From Labilibaculum euxinicum (GTDB lineage: Bacteria > Bacteroidota > Bacteroidia > Bacteroidales > Marinifilaceae): a stretch of DNA of 64,000 bases. The position numbers and the translations under genes are program-made. The notes beneath the pieces are model-generated. The model ran no database searches. It was not told where the DNA came from and saw nothing but the letters and a program-made list of their open reading frames with translations. Where the stretch lies: positions 1 through 64,000 of the forward strand of contig NZ_WTCR01000011.1 in the NCBI RefSeq assembly GCF_009795715.1, written 5' to 3'. Positions 35,395 through 44,151 of the stretch are shown here, one piece after another. Numbering within the stretch: the first letter of the stretch is position 1; the number at the start of each line of letters is the position of its first letter.

Positions 35395-36729
35395 TTATTT
35401 CGTTGATTGATTACCGAATAATTTTAAGATGAAAAAACCTATCAAACCCGACATAATTGAAGCTATTAGCACAGCAATTTTTGCCTGATTTAAAATTAAC
35501 AAATCAGAAAAGGCAAGTTGCGAGACAAAGAAAGACATGGTAAAACCAATTCCTCCCAAAAAGCCAATTCCAATAATTTGTGACCAACATATTTTTTGAG
35601 GTTTTTGAGCAATGCCCATTTTTACGCCTAAATAGGAAAACAGAAAAATGCCCAGTGGTTTCCCTATAAACAGACCTAAAATTATACCTAGGGAGATTGG
35701 ATCAAAAGCTTTGCTCATTAAATCTCCATTTACAATTACACCTGCATTGGAAAAAGCAAATAAGGGAACTATTAAATAGGCTACCCATGGATGAAATAAA
35801 TGTTCTAACCTTTGCAATGGTGATATTACCTCAACACAATTAGCAACTATGGAAGTGATTGAGGCTTGTACATTTTTCTCCTTTGACTTTTTATCTTTAG
35901 CAAGAGTAGTTCCCAATTGTTTTAATAGTATGGTATTGGATCGAATGAATTCGAAAACATTTCGGTTTGCTCTGGCCGGTATTGTGAAGGCTAATAGAAT
36001 ACCTGCAAGTGTTGCATGTATGCCCGATTTTAACAAAGCAAACCAAAGTAAAACACCAAGAAATAAAAAAACAGGAATATTTCTGATTTTTAATAAATTG
36101 AGACACCATAAAACAGCATATATACCACCGCCGTAAAGAAGATAAACCCAATCTATTTCACTGGTATAATAAAGAGCAATTACAATTACAGCGCCTATAT
36201 CATCAACAATTGCAATTGATGTTAACAAGAGCTTAAGTGAAGTCGGTATTCTTTTGCCCAAAAGAAGTAATATTCCTAAGGCGAAAGCAATATCTGTTGC
36301 CATTGGGATTCCCCAGCCATGTGTTCCTGATCCTGTTTGATTTAGACCAAAATATATTAATGCAGGCACCAACATACCTCCAATAGCCGCAAAAATTGGT
36401 AAACTCGCCTTTTTAACTGATGACAGACCTCCTGTAAGCAATTCCCTTTTTATTTCCAATCCAACTACGAAGAAGAAAACTGCCATTAAGCCGTCATTAA
36501 TCCAGTGTAAAAGACTCTTGTTTAGCTCCCAATCACCAAAATTAATGCCTAAATATTGTTTCCAGTAAGATAAAAAGGATTCTCCAAATGTGGAATTGGT
36601 TAACCCAATGGCTAGAATAGTAAAAAACATCAATACAATTCCTCCAAATGATTCTAACCTTACAAATTCAATTAGAGGATTCTTATTTTTATCAAATATT
36701 CTTTTTTCCTTCAAAAATTGTATCATCAT
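35395..36729 (-). CDS. nhaA: Na+/H+ antiporter NhaA
   Basis: A 444-aa polytopic inner-membrane antiporter that expels Na+ in exchange for H+. Family motifs include NDGLMAVFFFVVGLEIKRELLTGGLSS, GWGIPMATDIAFALGILLLLG and SIAIVDDIGAVIVIALYY. The last holds the paired aspartates that bind the ion. GGIGFTMSFFVSQLAF lies near the C-terminus. It suits a saline habitat. An inverted repeat (36848-36861) lies about 120 nt upstream. Confidence 0.95.
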   Translation of the reverse strand: MMIQFLKEKRIFDKNKNPLIEFVRLESFGGIVLMFFTILAIGLTNSTFGESFLSYWKQYLGINFGDWELNKSLLHWINDGLMAVFFFVVGLEIKRELLTGGLSSVKKASLPIFAAIGGMLVPALIYFGLNQTGSGTHGWGIPMATDIAFALGILLLLGKRIPTSLKLLLTSIAIVDDIGAVIVIALYYTSEIDWVYLLYGGGIYAVLWCLNLLKIRNIPVFLFLGVLLWFALLKSGIHATLAGILLAFTIPARANRNVFEFIRSNTILLKQLGTTLAKDKKSKEKNVQASITSIVANCVEVISPLQRLEHLFHPWVAYLIVPLFAFSNAGVIVNGDLMSKAFDPISLGIILGLFIGKPLGIFLFSYLGVKMGIAQKPQKICWSQIIGIGFLGGIGFTMSFFVSQLAFSDLLILNQAKIAVLIASIMSGLIGFFILKLFGNQSTK

Positions 36730-36847
36730 TTATTTTTTATTCTCACTCAGCATCAATCCTTACACTACAAATAATAATTAATTAAACACCAAGCATTTAT
36801 TTGGTTTAATATCCTGCGAAAATAAGCCTGAAAAGAGAATTGAACAA

Positions 36848-36861
36848 TAGGGAAATCCCTA
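36848..36861. promoter_or_regulatory. Palindrome upstream of nhaA, candidate operator
   Basis: TAGGGA-AA-TCCCTA, a perfect 6-2-6 inverted repeat followed by CTTCGG. A near-identical palindrome lies at 39353-39367 on the other side of the two-component genes. Confidence 0.45.
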
Positions 36862-36963
36862 CTTCGGAATAAGAACTATAATTAAACAAGACACGTAGAT
36901 TTATACGATGTTCATTATCTTCATAAATATTTATTGAAACAGATGCACTTCCGGAAAAACAGA

Positions 36964-37617
36964 TTAGAAATTCACAATTTGATGTTTGAAGCTAAAAATC
37001 ACCAAATTTACAGTATTTAAAACACCTGTCTTTTGAAAAAGGCTGCTCTTGTGTTTCTCCACTGTTTTAGGACTAATAAAGATTTTTTCTGCAATTTCTT
37101 TATTCCCAAATCCTTTACAAATTAATTCAAGGATTTCTTTCTCCCGATCCGTAAATACCGGCAATTCCATTTGTTGAACTTTGCGGCTGCGAAGGATATT
37201 TAATTTGTCAGAAAGTAATGCGACAATTTCTGCTGAGAAATAGTTTCCTCCTGAATATACTTTCAAAATTGCTTTTTCGAACTCCTCAATATCTGCATTC
37301 TTCAACATATAAGCTTCCACACCTGCCATTAACATTTGTTCCAGATAATCATCATCCAGAAAGGTAGTAAGTGCTATGATTTTAAGATCCGGATATTTTT
37401 CGAGAGCTCTTTTACTTGCTTCTACACCATCAACATGAGGCATATTTACATCCATGAAAATAATATCAGGAATATTAACCTCAAGTACTTTTAATAATTC
37501 TAAACCATTTGAGGCTTCGCAGATCACATCAACATATGGAAAACTCTGCAGCAAAAGACGAAACCCATCTCTAAATATCTTATGATCGTCGACCAAAATA
37601 ACTTTAATTGTTTCCAT
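36964..37617 (-). CDS. NarL/FixJ-type response regulator
   Basis: A 217-aa two-domain regulator. The receiver domain (1-120) has the phosphoacceptor Asp56 in IIFMDVNMPHVDGVEA, the acidic pair in VDDH (residues 9-12) and a conserved Thr/Lys pair (ALTTF, MLKNAD). The LuxR-type HTH (about 150-212) contains FTDREKEILELICKGFGNKEI and SPKTVEKHKSSLFQK. It lies 5 nt downstream of its kinase. Its targets are unknown; the palindromes at 36848 and 39353 are candidates. Confidence 0.95.
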   Translation of the reverse strand: METIKVILVDDHKIFRDGFRLLLQSFPYVDVICEASNGLELLKVLEVNIPDIIFMDVNMPHVDGVEASKRALEKYPDLKIIALTTFLDDDYLEQMLMAGVEAYMLKNADIEEFEKAILKVYSGGNYFSAEIVALLSDKLNILRSRKVQQMELPVFTDREKEILELICKGFGNKEIAEKIFISPKTVEKHKSSLFQKTGVLNTVNLVIFSFKHQIVNF

Positions 37618-37622
37618 ATAAT

Positions 37623-38879
37623 TTACTTATCAATTCTTAGTTCAATTGTAATTGCGAATCCATTCCCAGGAGTAGTATCAATTAAAGAATCACCTCCTAT
37701 GGATTCAATCCGGTCAATTATATTTAACAAACCCATGCCGTTCTTTTCATGCAATGATAACTTTCTGCTATCAAAACCCGAACCGTTATCCTGATAATGA
37801 AGAATAATTTTGGTGTTCCCTTTTAGAGTAATGAAGGCTTCTGTTGCATTTGCATGCTTTATGGTGTTATTGATTAACTCACTAATAATACGATAAATAA
37901 TTACTTCGGTACTCTTATTCATTTCTCCAATAAACTTCTTCGATTCCAGATGGAGTTTAACATTTCCGATACTGTTGACTCGTGCACACAGTCTGTCCAA
38001 TGATTCAACAAGACCATAACGATTTAAAATTGATGGATTCAGATTATTAATTACTTCAGAAACGGTTTGCAAGGCCTGATTTGACAACAAGGTAATTTGA
38101 TTTAGTTGACCATGTATCTTTGGATCATCCTTAAATTTTTTCTCCAAAATCTTACTGTAGAGACCCACACTCGATAGCATGGCACCTAAACCATCATGAA
38201 GATCCATCGCTATTCTCCTGCGCTCACTCTGCTCCACTTTCATCGTGTTGTGAAGAAGTATGCGGTTGGTTCTAATGAGTGAATTCATTAATCGAACAAT
38301 TAAAACCAAACTAATAATCAGTATCGTAAATATGCTGGTAAGGAGAATAAACAGCTCACGTTTTAAACGATAATTATTTTCGCTGATAAAAGCGTGCAAA
38401 GTTTTACCATATTCATCAAACTTTAGCATAAATTCGAGGTATGATCCGGCCAAATTTGAATCGACACTATTCACATTCTTGTTTATCTTAGTACGTACAA
38501 TTTCTTTAATCTGATGAATTAAAAGTCTTAGTTCTGAAAGTTGATACAGAAAATGATTTTCCTTATCTAATTTGATTTTTTTAGTTTTCGAAATTATTTG
38601 TTCGATATCTGATATATATTTTTCGGCTCTATCAAAACGTTCAAAAACAGAACTGTTTGTAATGGTTTTATAACCACTTAGAAGTTCATCCATTTTAATT
38701 CTCCCATTGAAAACTTCAATTTCTACTTTTTCCGAGAATTCAACCAGTCGGATATGCTGAGAATCGAGCACAGCACTGTTACTAAAGGTGTAGATGATTC
38801 CTCCAAAAGCAAATAAACTAAAGAGTAATAAAACAAATATTACTTTTTGTTTAATGAACAGACTCTTTTTTATTTTCAT
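37623..38879 (-). CDS. Two-TM sensor histidine kinase (HisKA_3)
   Basis: A 418-aa membrane kinase from the ATG at 38877-38879. An in-frame ATG 21 nt upstream is less likely because the conserved ATAATCAT-type context shared with two other genes abuts the downstream ATG. TM1 is at about residues 10-31 and TM2 at about 175-196, enclosing a helical periplasmic sensor of about 140 aa. The dimerisation motif SERRRIAMDLHDGLGAMLSS carries the phospho-His. The ATPase domain has ELINNTIKHANATEA and DNGSGFD, then GMGLLNIIDRIESIGG. It phosphorylates the adjacent regulator; the signal is unknown. Confidence 0.92.
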   Translation of the reverse strand: MKIKKSLFIKQKVIFVLLLFSLFAFGGIIYTFSNSAVLDSQHIRLVEFSEKVEIEVFNGRIKMDELLSGYKTITNSSVFERFDRAEKYISDIEQIISKTKKIKLDKENHFLYQLSELRLLIHQIKEIVRTKINKNVNSVDSNLAGSYLEFMLKFDEYGKTLHAFISENNYRLKRELFILLTSIFTILIISLVLIVRLMNSLIRTNRILLHNTMKVEQSERRRIAMDLHDGLGAMLSSVGLYSKILEKKFKDDPKIHGQLNQITLLSNQALQTVSEVINNLNPSILNRYGLVESLDRLCARVNSIGNVKLHLESKKFIGEMNKSTEVIIYRIISELINNTIKHANATEAFITLKGNTKIILHYQDNGSGFDSRKLSLHEKNGMGLLNIIDRIESIGGDSLIDTTPGNGFAITIELRIDK

Positions 38880-38969
38880 ATGAGTATAATTTGTTTTCAT
38901 TTGCCATATGGAACTCCCAAATTACACTTATCATCCTGCATGTAACACTATTGTATAGGGGCGTTTCAT
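38880..38969 (-). repeat. Shared leader element, copy 1
   Basis: Upstream of the kinase on the minus strand: ATGAAACGCC, a variable region, then GTAATTTGGGAGTTCCAT, TGGCAA and AAATTATACTCAT directly before the ATG. It shares these blocks in the same order with 41026-41112 and 53714-53809. Confidence 0.7.
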
Positions 38970-39352
38970 TCCAAAAACGTTTCAGGTACCATTCTGCAAA
39001 GTGGAACAAATTTACAAATAATTGCAAAGCTTTTACTTCCGGGGTTTAGTTGACTGAATTTTGCCAAATAGAATTTCAAAAATTACAATCCATACCAACG
39101 AAAACATCATACACCAACTGTTTTTAATTCTTATTGCGAATATTCTAAAACCATTAATTTATAAAGCTAAGTTCTATAAAGATATTTCATCGCAAATTGT
39201 ATTGCGTCCCAATTCCCGTCAGAAAAATCTGCAAGAATTAAAATATTCTCTCTGGTTCGGTATGTTTCACTCACTAATTGCATGTTTCTAATTTTTATAA
39301 CAAAAGTATAGATGATGGCAATGATGTGAAACAGGGCTGTTCCTACTTCGTG

Positions 39353-39367
39353 TAGGGAAATACCCTA
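39353..39367. promoter_or_regulatory. Palindrome upstream of the 39443 gene, candidate operator
   Basis: TAGGG-AAATA-CCCTA, preceded by CCTACTTCG. It centres about 60 nt upstream of the -7 box TACATTTG at 39417-39424, a plausible activator position. It matches the palindrome at 36848-36861. Confidence 0.45.
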
Positions 39368-39416
39368 CTTTTAAATGCATAAAAAGAAACAGTACTGCTT
39401 TGCGTTGGATTTTTTA

Positions 39417-39424
39417 TACATTTG
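39417..39424 (+). promoter_or_regulatory. -7 box of the 39443 gene
   Basis: TACATTTG, an exact TAnnTTTG match, 18 nt before the ATG at 39443. It overlaps an in-frame TTG, which excludes that codon as the start. Confidence 0.6.
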
Positions 39425-39442
39425 CGTAACAAATATAAAATC

Positions 39443-39739
39443 ATGAAAAATCTATCAGTTTTACTGATATTCTTATCGCTGCTATTGCTTGTGATACCGA
39501 TCATACAACAAATGATTAAGGTAAATCAAGAAAATAAACCTGCGTTGGCAGCCGGTTTGATAAGCGGAACAGATGTAACTTCTTCGGAATATGATGATAC
39601 TGATATAGAAGATCTGGATGTGTGTTTTGACAGCAAAACAGAGTTATATTTGTATGATAATGACAGTTCTAAGAATTCAAATACAGCAATAAGTAATTCT
39701 AGCAGACTAGAACTGGAATCTCCGCCTCCCAAGGCCTAA
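39443..39739 (+). CDS. Small membrane-anchored protein of unknown function
   Basis: A 98-aa protein with a TM segment at about residues 4-25 (LSVLLIFLSLLLLVIPIIQQ). An acidic, Ser/Asn-rich tail follows (SSEYDDTDIEDLD), ending ESPPPKA. No family was recognised. It lies beside the two-component system and may belong to its regulon because of the palindrome at 39353. That link is inference. Confidence 0.55.
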   Translation: MKNLSVLLIFLSLLLLVIPIIQQMIKVNQENKPALAAGLISGTDVTSSEYDDTDIEDLDVCFDSKTELYLYDNDSSKNSNTAISNSSRLELESPPPKA

Positions 39740-39953
39740 GTCTTCTTTTCTTTAGTAAATCTCTGCAATTACAAATTTGCTTCAAAAAATATTTAACCAT
39801 CGATATTGAGCTGATTTGTAAAACACGCATCACTATTACATTCATGTTTCATAGTTTATCTATCCAACAGATACAAATATGTAATCAGATTCAAAATAAT
39901 TCCCAGAGATGCTTTTCAAAATTCAATTTCCCGATTAAACAGATTAATACTTA

Positions 39954-40577
39954 ATGAAAACAAATATTGTGCGAAAAAATCGCAAACCAAAAATACAACT
40001 TCTGCATCAATATTACTCATATACAGGATTCTACCAATTTATTGGGGCAACTCTAAAAAAGGTTGCTGTTCCTTTTGCTGTGCTTGTTGGTCTCATTCTT
40101 TTTCTGGAATATTATGTACTTGATTTTCATAGTTTGTTTCATGAAACCACAAAAGATTATTCTCCAATCAGTGTTTTTATGATCTTTTTTACTTCAGAAT
40201 CCATATTAGGCTTAATTCCCCCCGAACTATTTATTGCATGGGTAAAAACTCTGCCCGATCCAATGCTTCAGCTTTCTTTACTGGCTCTACTCTCGTATCT
40301 GGGAGGTTGTGTATCCTATTTTATTGGGAAAACGATACTTAGCATTCCTTCTGTTAAAAAGACGGTAGAAAACAAAATGAAAAAACACATAACAAACCTA
40401 AAAAAATGGGGTGGCTTACTTATTGTTGTAGGAGCACTGCTGCCATTGCCATTTTCTATGGTGAGCATGGCATCGGGGATTATCAATTTTAGTTTTAAAA
40501 GATATCTATTGTTTGGATTGTTTCGTTTTTTGCGATTTTATCTGTTCGCCCTGGCTATTTTTAACATCATGAATTAA
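39954..40577 (+). CDS. VTT/DedA-like membrane protein
   Basis: A 207-aa polytopic protein with 4-5 hydrophobic segments. The second half resembles VTT-domain (SNARE-associated, YqaA/DedA-like) proteins: LSLLALLSYLGGCVSYFIGK, then GGLLIVVGALLPLPFSMVSM and GIINFSFKRYLLFGLFRFLR. DedA relatives act in membrane lipid or polyprenyl phosphate translocation. The role here is not established. It is a single gene, ended by the terminator at 40613-40646. Confidence 0.75.
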   Translation: MKTNIVRKNRKPKIQLLHQYYSYTGFYQFIGATLKKVAVPFAVLVGLILFLEYYVLDFHSLFHETTKDYSPISVFMIFFTSESILGLIPPELFIAWVKTLPDPMLQLSLLALLSYLGGCVSYFIGKTILSIPSVKKTVENKMKKHITNLKKWGGLLIVVGALLPLPFSMVSMASGIINFSFKRYLLFGLFRFLRFYLFALAIFNIMN

Positions 40578-40612
40578 AGAGTGTTACAAAAACCAAAGCG
40601 TTTCAACAAAAT

Positions 40613-40646
40613 AAAAAAGATCGGCGCACGAGCATCGATCTTTTTT
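40613..40646. terminator. Bidirectional terminator between convergent genes
   Basis: AAAAAAGATCG (40613-40623) pairs with CGATCTTTTTT (40636-40646). T-runs lie on both strands. Confidence 0.85.
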
Positions 40647-40668
40647 ATGCAAATCATTGAAATAAATC

Positions 40669-41025
40669 CTATTGCAACTCAATAAATTCCATTACAAACA
40701 CACCAAAACAATCATGGTCATCGTAACTGTGACCCACTATCTGATTATTAGCGTTTAAAATTCCTTCCCAGGTATCCAGATGGTATTCAAACTGATTTTC
40801 AACATCCAGCAATTCAACTTTTGTTCCAGTCACTTTAAAATTAACACCATCAAAATTCCCTTCAACCTCCTGCTGAACTCTGAATGGAGTTTCATCATCA
40901 ATTCTTTCGGTATAAACCACCACTCCTGTTATTGAATCACCTTCCTGAGTAAATTCTGCAAAGCCTTCGTCCTTGCCAAAGCCAAAATCTTCGTTAAATG
41001 TCCAACGACCCGTTATATTTTTCAT
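40669..41025 (-). CDS. Small cytoplasmic protein of unknown function
   Basis: A 118-aa acidic, beta-rich protein from the ATG at 41023-41025 (MKNITGRWTFNEDFGFGKDEG). The frame is open 13 codons further, but that part lies in the shared leader element. Alternating beta-strand pattern such as EGDSITGVVVYTERI and VEGNFDGVNFKVTGTKVEL suggests a lipocalin/calycin-like barrel without a signal peptide. No family was recognised with confidence. Confidence 0.6.
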   Translation of the reverse strand: MKNITGRWTFNEDFGFGKDEGFAEFTQEGDSITGVVVYTERIDDETPFRVQQEVEGNFDGVNFKVTGTKVELLDVENQFEYHLDTWEGILNANNQIVGHSYDDHDCFGVFVMEFIELQ

Positions 41026-41112
41026 ATGATTATAATTGTGTGTTTTTGCCAATGAAACTCCCAAATTACGCTTATTCTCCTTTGTGCAGCATTTTTACCA
41101 GAGGCGTTTCAT
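41026..41112 (-). repeat. Shared leader element, copy 2
   Basis: ATGAAACGCC, a variable region, AAGCGTAATTTGGGAGTTTCAT, TGGCAA and ACAATTATAATCAT directly before the ATG at 41025. The terminal ATGAAAC and GTTTCAT are inverted repeats. Confidence 0.75.
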
Positions 41113-41243
41113 AGTATCAGATTTATTTGCAGACAAAAATAGCAAAAGAAAAAAGCTGACGTGTTGAAAAGCTAAAAAAATAGTGCCGGCTGCAAAGATC
41201 CGGATTAAGTTCATTTCAACATTTATAATTAGCAATTCTCTTC

Positions 41244-41251
41244 TATCTTTG
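41244..41251 (+). promoter_or_regulatory. -7 box of mnmE
   Basis: TATCTTTG, an exact TAnnTTTG match, 28 nt before the mnmE ATG. Confidence 0.6.
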
Positions 41252-41279
41252 TAGTTCATTATTTACAATTGGAACAACT

Positions 41280-42677
41280 ATGATTGATCAATCTACTATA
41301 TGTGCAATTTCAACAGCTCCTGGCAATGGAGCCATTGCAATTGTGCGCCTTTCGGGAGCTGATGCTCTTACAATCTGCGATAAAGTATTTACAGCAGCAA
41401 GCAAAAAACTCATTGCTGATCAAAAAGCAAACACGGTTCATTTTGGAACAATTCAGGATGGCGAAGAAATTATCGACGAGGTTTTAGTGAGTGTTTTTAA
41501 AGCTCCTCACTCTTACACGGGCGAAAACAGCATTGAAATTGCTTGTCATGGTGCTCCCTTTATTCAATATCGAATTCTTCAGGTTCTGCTAAAAAATGGT
41601 GCCCGAAGCGCCAATCCCGGTGAATATACACAACGTGCCTTTTTAAACGGCAAAATGGATCTTTCACAAGCCGAAGCTGTCGCCGATTTAATCGCATCGA
41701 GTTCGGCAGCTGCTCATAAAGTGGCATTGCAGCAAATGCGTGGTGGTTTTTCGAACGAAATTGCCAACTTACGCGGACGATTATTGAATTTTATATCGCT
41801 GATTGAATTGGAACTCGATTTTGGTGAAGAAGATGTTGAATTTGCCGATCGTACACAGCTAACTAATTTGGTAAACGAAATACAAAGTCTGATTCAGAAA
41901 CTGGTCAACTCTTTTGAGTTGGGGAATGTGATTAAAAACGGTGTCCCCGTTGCCATTGTGGGAAACACAAATGTGGGTAAATCAACACTGCTGAATGCTC
42001 TTTTAAACGAAGATCGTGCTATTGTTTCGGATATTGCGGGTACAACACGTGATGTAATTGAAGACACCATTAACCTTGGCGGAATAACTTTCCGCTTTAT
42101 CGATACGGCAGGAATTCGAACCACTCTTGACCGAATTGAAAGTATGGGTATTGAACGTACCTACAGCAAAATGAAACAGGCTCAAATCGTTCTTTTACTG
42201 ATTGATGCCGACCGGGATATGGAAAACATAAATGATTCTATCTCGAAAGTAAATCAGACCATAGACCGCGAGACTCAACACCTAGTGGTTTGCATCAATA
42301 AAATTGATTTGATTCCTGATCCTCAGGGGCTGGCAAAACGATTAACCGGACTGGATGTAGAAGACAAAATCATTTTTATCTCGGCCAAACAAAAGCAAAA
42401 CATCGACTCCTTAACCAACGAACTGCTGAAAACAGTAAACATGGGTGCTGTTAACGAGCAAGATGTAATTGTAACCAACATCCGCCATTTCGAAGCTCTT
42501 AAAAACGCATTGGGAAGTATTGACAGGGTTAATAGCGGTCTGGAAGCAAATATCCCTACAGATTTTTTAGCTCAGGACATTCGCGAATGTCTTCATTTCC
42601 TTGGCGAGATAACCGGAGACATTTCAACTGATGAAGTTTTGGGAAATATCTTTAAGAATTTCTGCATCGGGAAGTAA
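41280..42677 (+). CDS. mnmE: tRNA uridine-5-carboxymethylaminomethyl GTPase MnmE
   Basis: With MnmG it modifies the wobble uridine of several tRNAs. The protein is 465 aa. The N-terminal formyl-THF-binding domain starts at TICAISTAPGNGAIAIVRLSG. A helical domain and a G domain inserted in it follow, with P-loop GNTNVGKSTLLNALL (about residue 228), SDIAGTTRDVIED, DTAGIR and NKID. The C-terminus ends in the invariant CIGK with its catalytic Cys. It is ended by the hairpin at 42696-42732. A fragment of a second copy lies 1 kb downstream. Confidence 0.97.
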   Translation: MIDQSTICAISTAPGNGAIAIVRLSGADALTICDKVFTAASKKLIADQKANTVHFGTIQDGEEIIDEVLVSVFKAPHSYTGENSIEIACHGAPFIQYRILQVLLKNGARSANPGEYTQRAFLNGKMDLSQAEAVADLIASSSAAAHKVALQQMRGGFSNEIANLRGRLLNFISLIELELDFGEEDVEFADRTQLTNLVNEIQSLIQKLVNSFELGNVIKNGVPVAIVGNTNVGKSTLLNALLNEDRAIVSDIAGTTRDVIEDTINLGGITFRFIDTAGIRTTLDRIESMGIERTYSKMKQAQIVLLLIDADRDMENINDSISKVNQTIDRETQHLVVCINKIDLIPDPQGLAKRLTGLDVEDKIIFISAKQKQNIDSLTNELLKTVNMGAVNEQDVIVTNIRHFEALKNALGSIDRVNSGLEANIPTDFLAQDIRECLHFLGEITGDISTDEVLGNIFKNFCIGK

Positions 42678-42695
42678 ACAATTCTATCATTACAC

Positions 42696-42732
42696 AAAAG
42701 GCCTTTCTGGAAGTTCATCCACAAGGCCTTTT
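42696..42732. terminator. Terminator between mnmE and the lipoprotein gene
   Basis: AAAAGGCCTT (42696-42705) and AAGGCCTTTT (42723-42732), a perfect 10-bp stem. It can serve both convergent genes. Confidence 0.8.
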
Positions 42733-42751
42733 GGTATCAAATTACATTCGT

Positions 42752-43498
42752 TTACTGTACTTTTGCAAAATCCTGATAACTGTTTGTTTCTTCATCAATT
42801 AAGATGAGTACCTTATCAGAGAACTCCATTTTTCTTACTATGGTTTCACCATCTATGGTAATGCTAAGCTTATCTCCCGATACTTCAAACTCAAAATCGG
42901 TTTCTTCATCTTCCATTACAATATCATTATATGTACCAATCACTTTCTCAACACCTGTCATGTCCTCTTTAAAGGTCAACACCTCTTCGTATACCGAAAG
43001 ACCCGAAACCGAGGTATAAAACCAACTTCCAATTAGCTTCTTAATATTAGCCTGATCCTCCTCTTCTTTTCTTTTTTCCTCTTCTAATGCTGCAAGCTCT
43101 TGCTTTGTTAACCTAGTATACTCTCTTTTATAAGTATCTCCATTTACTTTGGCCTCAATGGTTAGAATTTGGCCATCAACATAAGCAGTTGTGGTTCTGT
43201 TGATATCGGCTGAATTGATCGTCAGGCTCGATCCATCGAACTTATAGGTAAAGTCGTATGCATCCGAAGTGGTAGTCATATCACCAATACTAACCTGAGT
43301 GGTCATAAATCCGGTATTATCGGCATTGAACTCCATAATTTCTGTCACTGTACTAGTAACACCCCATTGAGTACTTTTCGAAACCAGTTTCCATACCCCT
43401 GTGATTTCCAATCCATCCGAATCGTCTTTCGAACAAGAAGCAAAAAAACTCGATAATCCCAATGAAAGGAACAATAGTATTAATGTAAAATTTTTCAT
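42752..43498 (-). CDS. Lipocalin-like lipoprotein with two related domains
   Basis: A 248-aa protein with a lipoprotein signal peptide and lipobox FFASC (Cys22). Two similar beta-barrel halves follow: about 30-125, starting at ITGVWKLVSKSTQWG, and about 155-245, starting at LIGSWFYTSVSGLSV. Each has the EIMEFNADNTGFM / EVLTFKEDMTGVE pattern of lipocalin-like domains in Bacteroidota lipoproteins. A charged coiled linker (LAALEEEKRKEEEDQ) joins them. It is probably outer-membrane or periplasm anchored. The ligand is unknown. Confidence 0.8.
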   Translation of the reverse strand: MKNFTLILLFLSLGLSSFFASCSKDDSDGLEITGVWKLVSKSTQWGVTSTVTEIMEFNADNTGFMTTQVSIGDMTTTSDAYDFTYKFDGSSLTINSADINRTTTAYVDGQILTIEAKVNGDTYKREYTRLTKQELAALEEEKRKEEEDQANIKKLIGSWFYTSVSGLSVYEEVLTFKEDMTGVEKVIGTYNDIVMEDEETDFEFEVSGDKLSITIDGETIVRKMEFSDKVLILIDEETNSYQDFAKVQ

Positions 43499-43730
43499 TC
43501 TAATAGATTTTGAATTAATATTATTTTGTGATAAAATTTATTTCTTAAAAGTGACTCATTTCAAAAAGTTAAAACTTAGGTTTTTACAGTGTTCTATTCT
43601 ACACATTATATTTTTTTCGTTAATAAATTATAAATATAATACTTAAATTATAAATACAATCCTGTCAAATTTGCCAAGTTAAATCATCTCTTAAATTGGC
43701 ATCAAACAAACAAGACACAGGACCTTAATT

Positions 43731-44133
43731 TACAATACTTTGTAGTTCGTATCAGCAAGATCGATTTGATTGAGAATCCTCAAGAGATTGCCAAAAATTT
43801 AATTGGTATGGAAGACGTAGACAAATTGTTGTTCATTTCGTCCAAACAGAAGCAAAATATCGATGCCATTACTGCCAAATTGCTTAAATCTGTGAGTATG
43901 AGTAAGGTGAACGAACAAGATGTAATTGTAACCAACATCCGCCATTTCGAAGCCCTTAAAAACGCATTGGGAAGCATTGACAGGGTTAATAGCGGTCTGG
44001 AAGAAATATCCCTACAGATTTTTTAGCTCAGGACATTCGCGAATGTCTTCATTTCCTTGGCGAGATAACCGGAGACATCTCAACTGATGAAGTTTTGGGA
44101 AATATTTTCAAGAATTTCTGCATCGGGAAGTAA
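43731..44133 (+). pseudogene. Partial second copy of mnmE (3' third), frameshifted
   Basis: Translation gives YFVVRISKIDLIENPQEIA and continues to DVIVTNIRHFEALKNALGS, matching the MnmE C-terminal region. Relative to mnmE a C is missing in GGTCTGGAAG(C)AAATATCC (about 44001), shifting the frame. The original frame resumes to TAA at 44131-44133, after the CIGK codons. The 5' portion (to about 43910) is clearly diverged from mnmE, while the last 220 bases are almost identical. No 5' two-thirds of the gene is present, so this is a nonfunctional remnant. Confidence 0.88.
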
Positions 44134-44151
44134 TTTAAAAATGGACTTATT

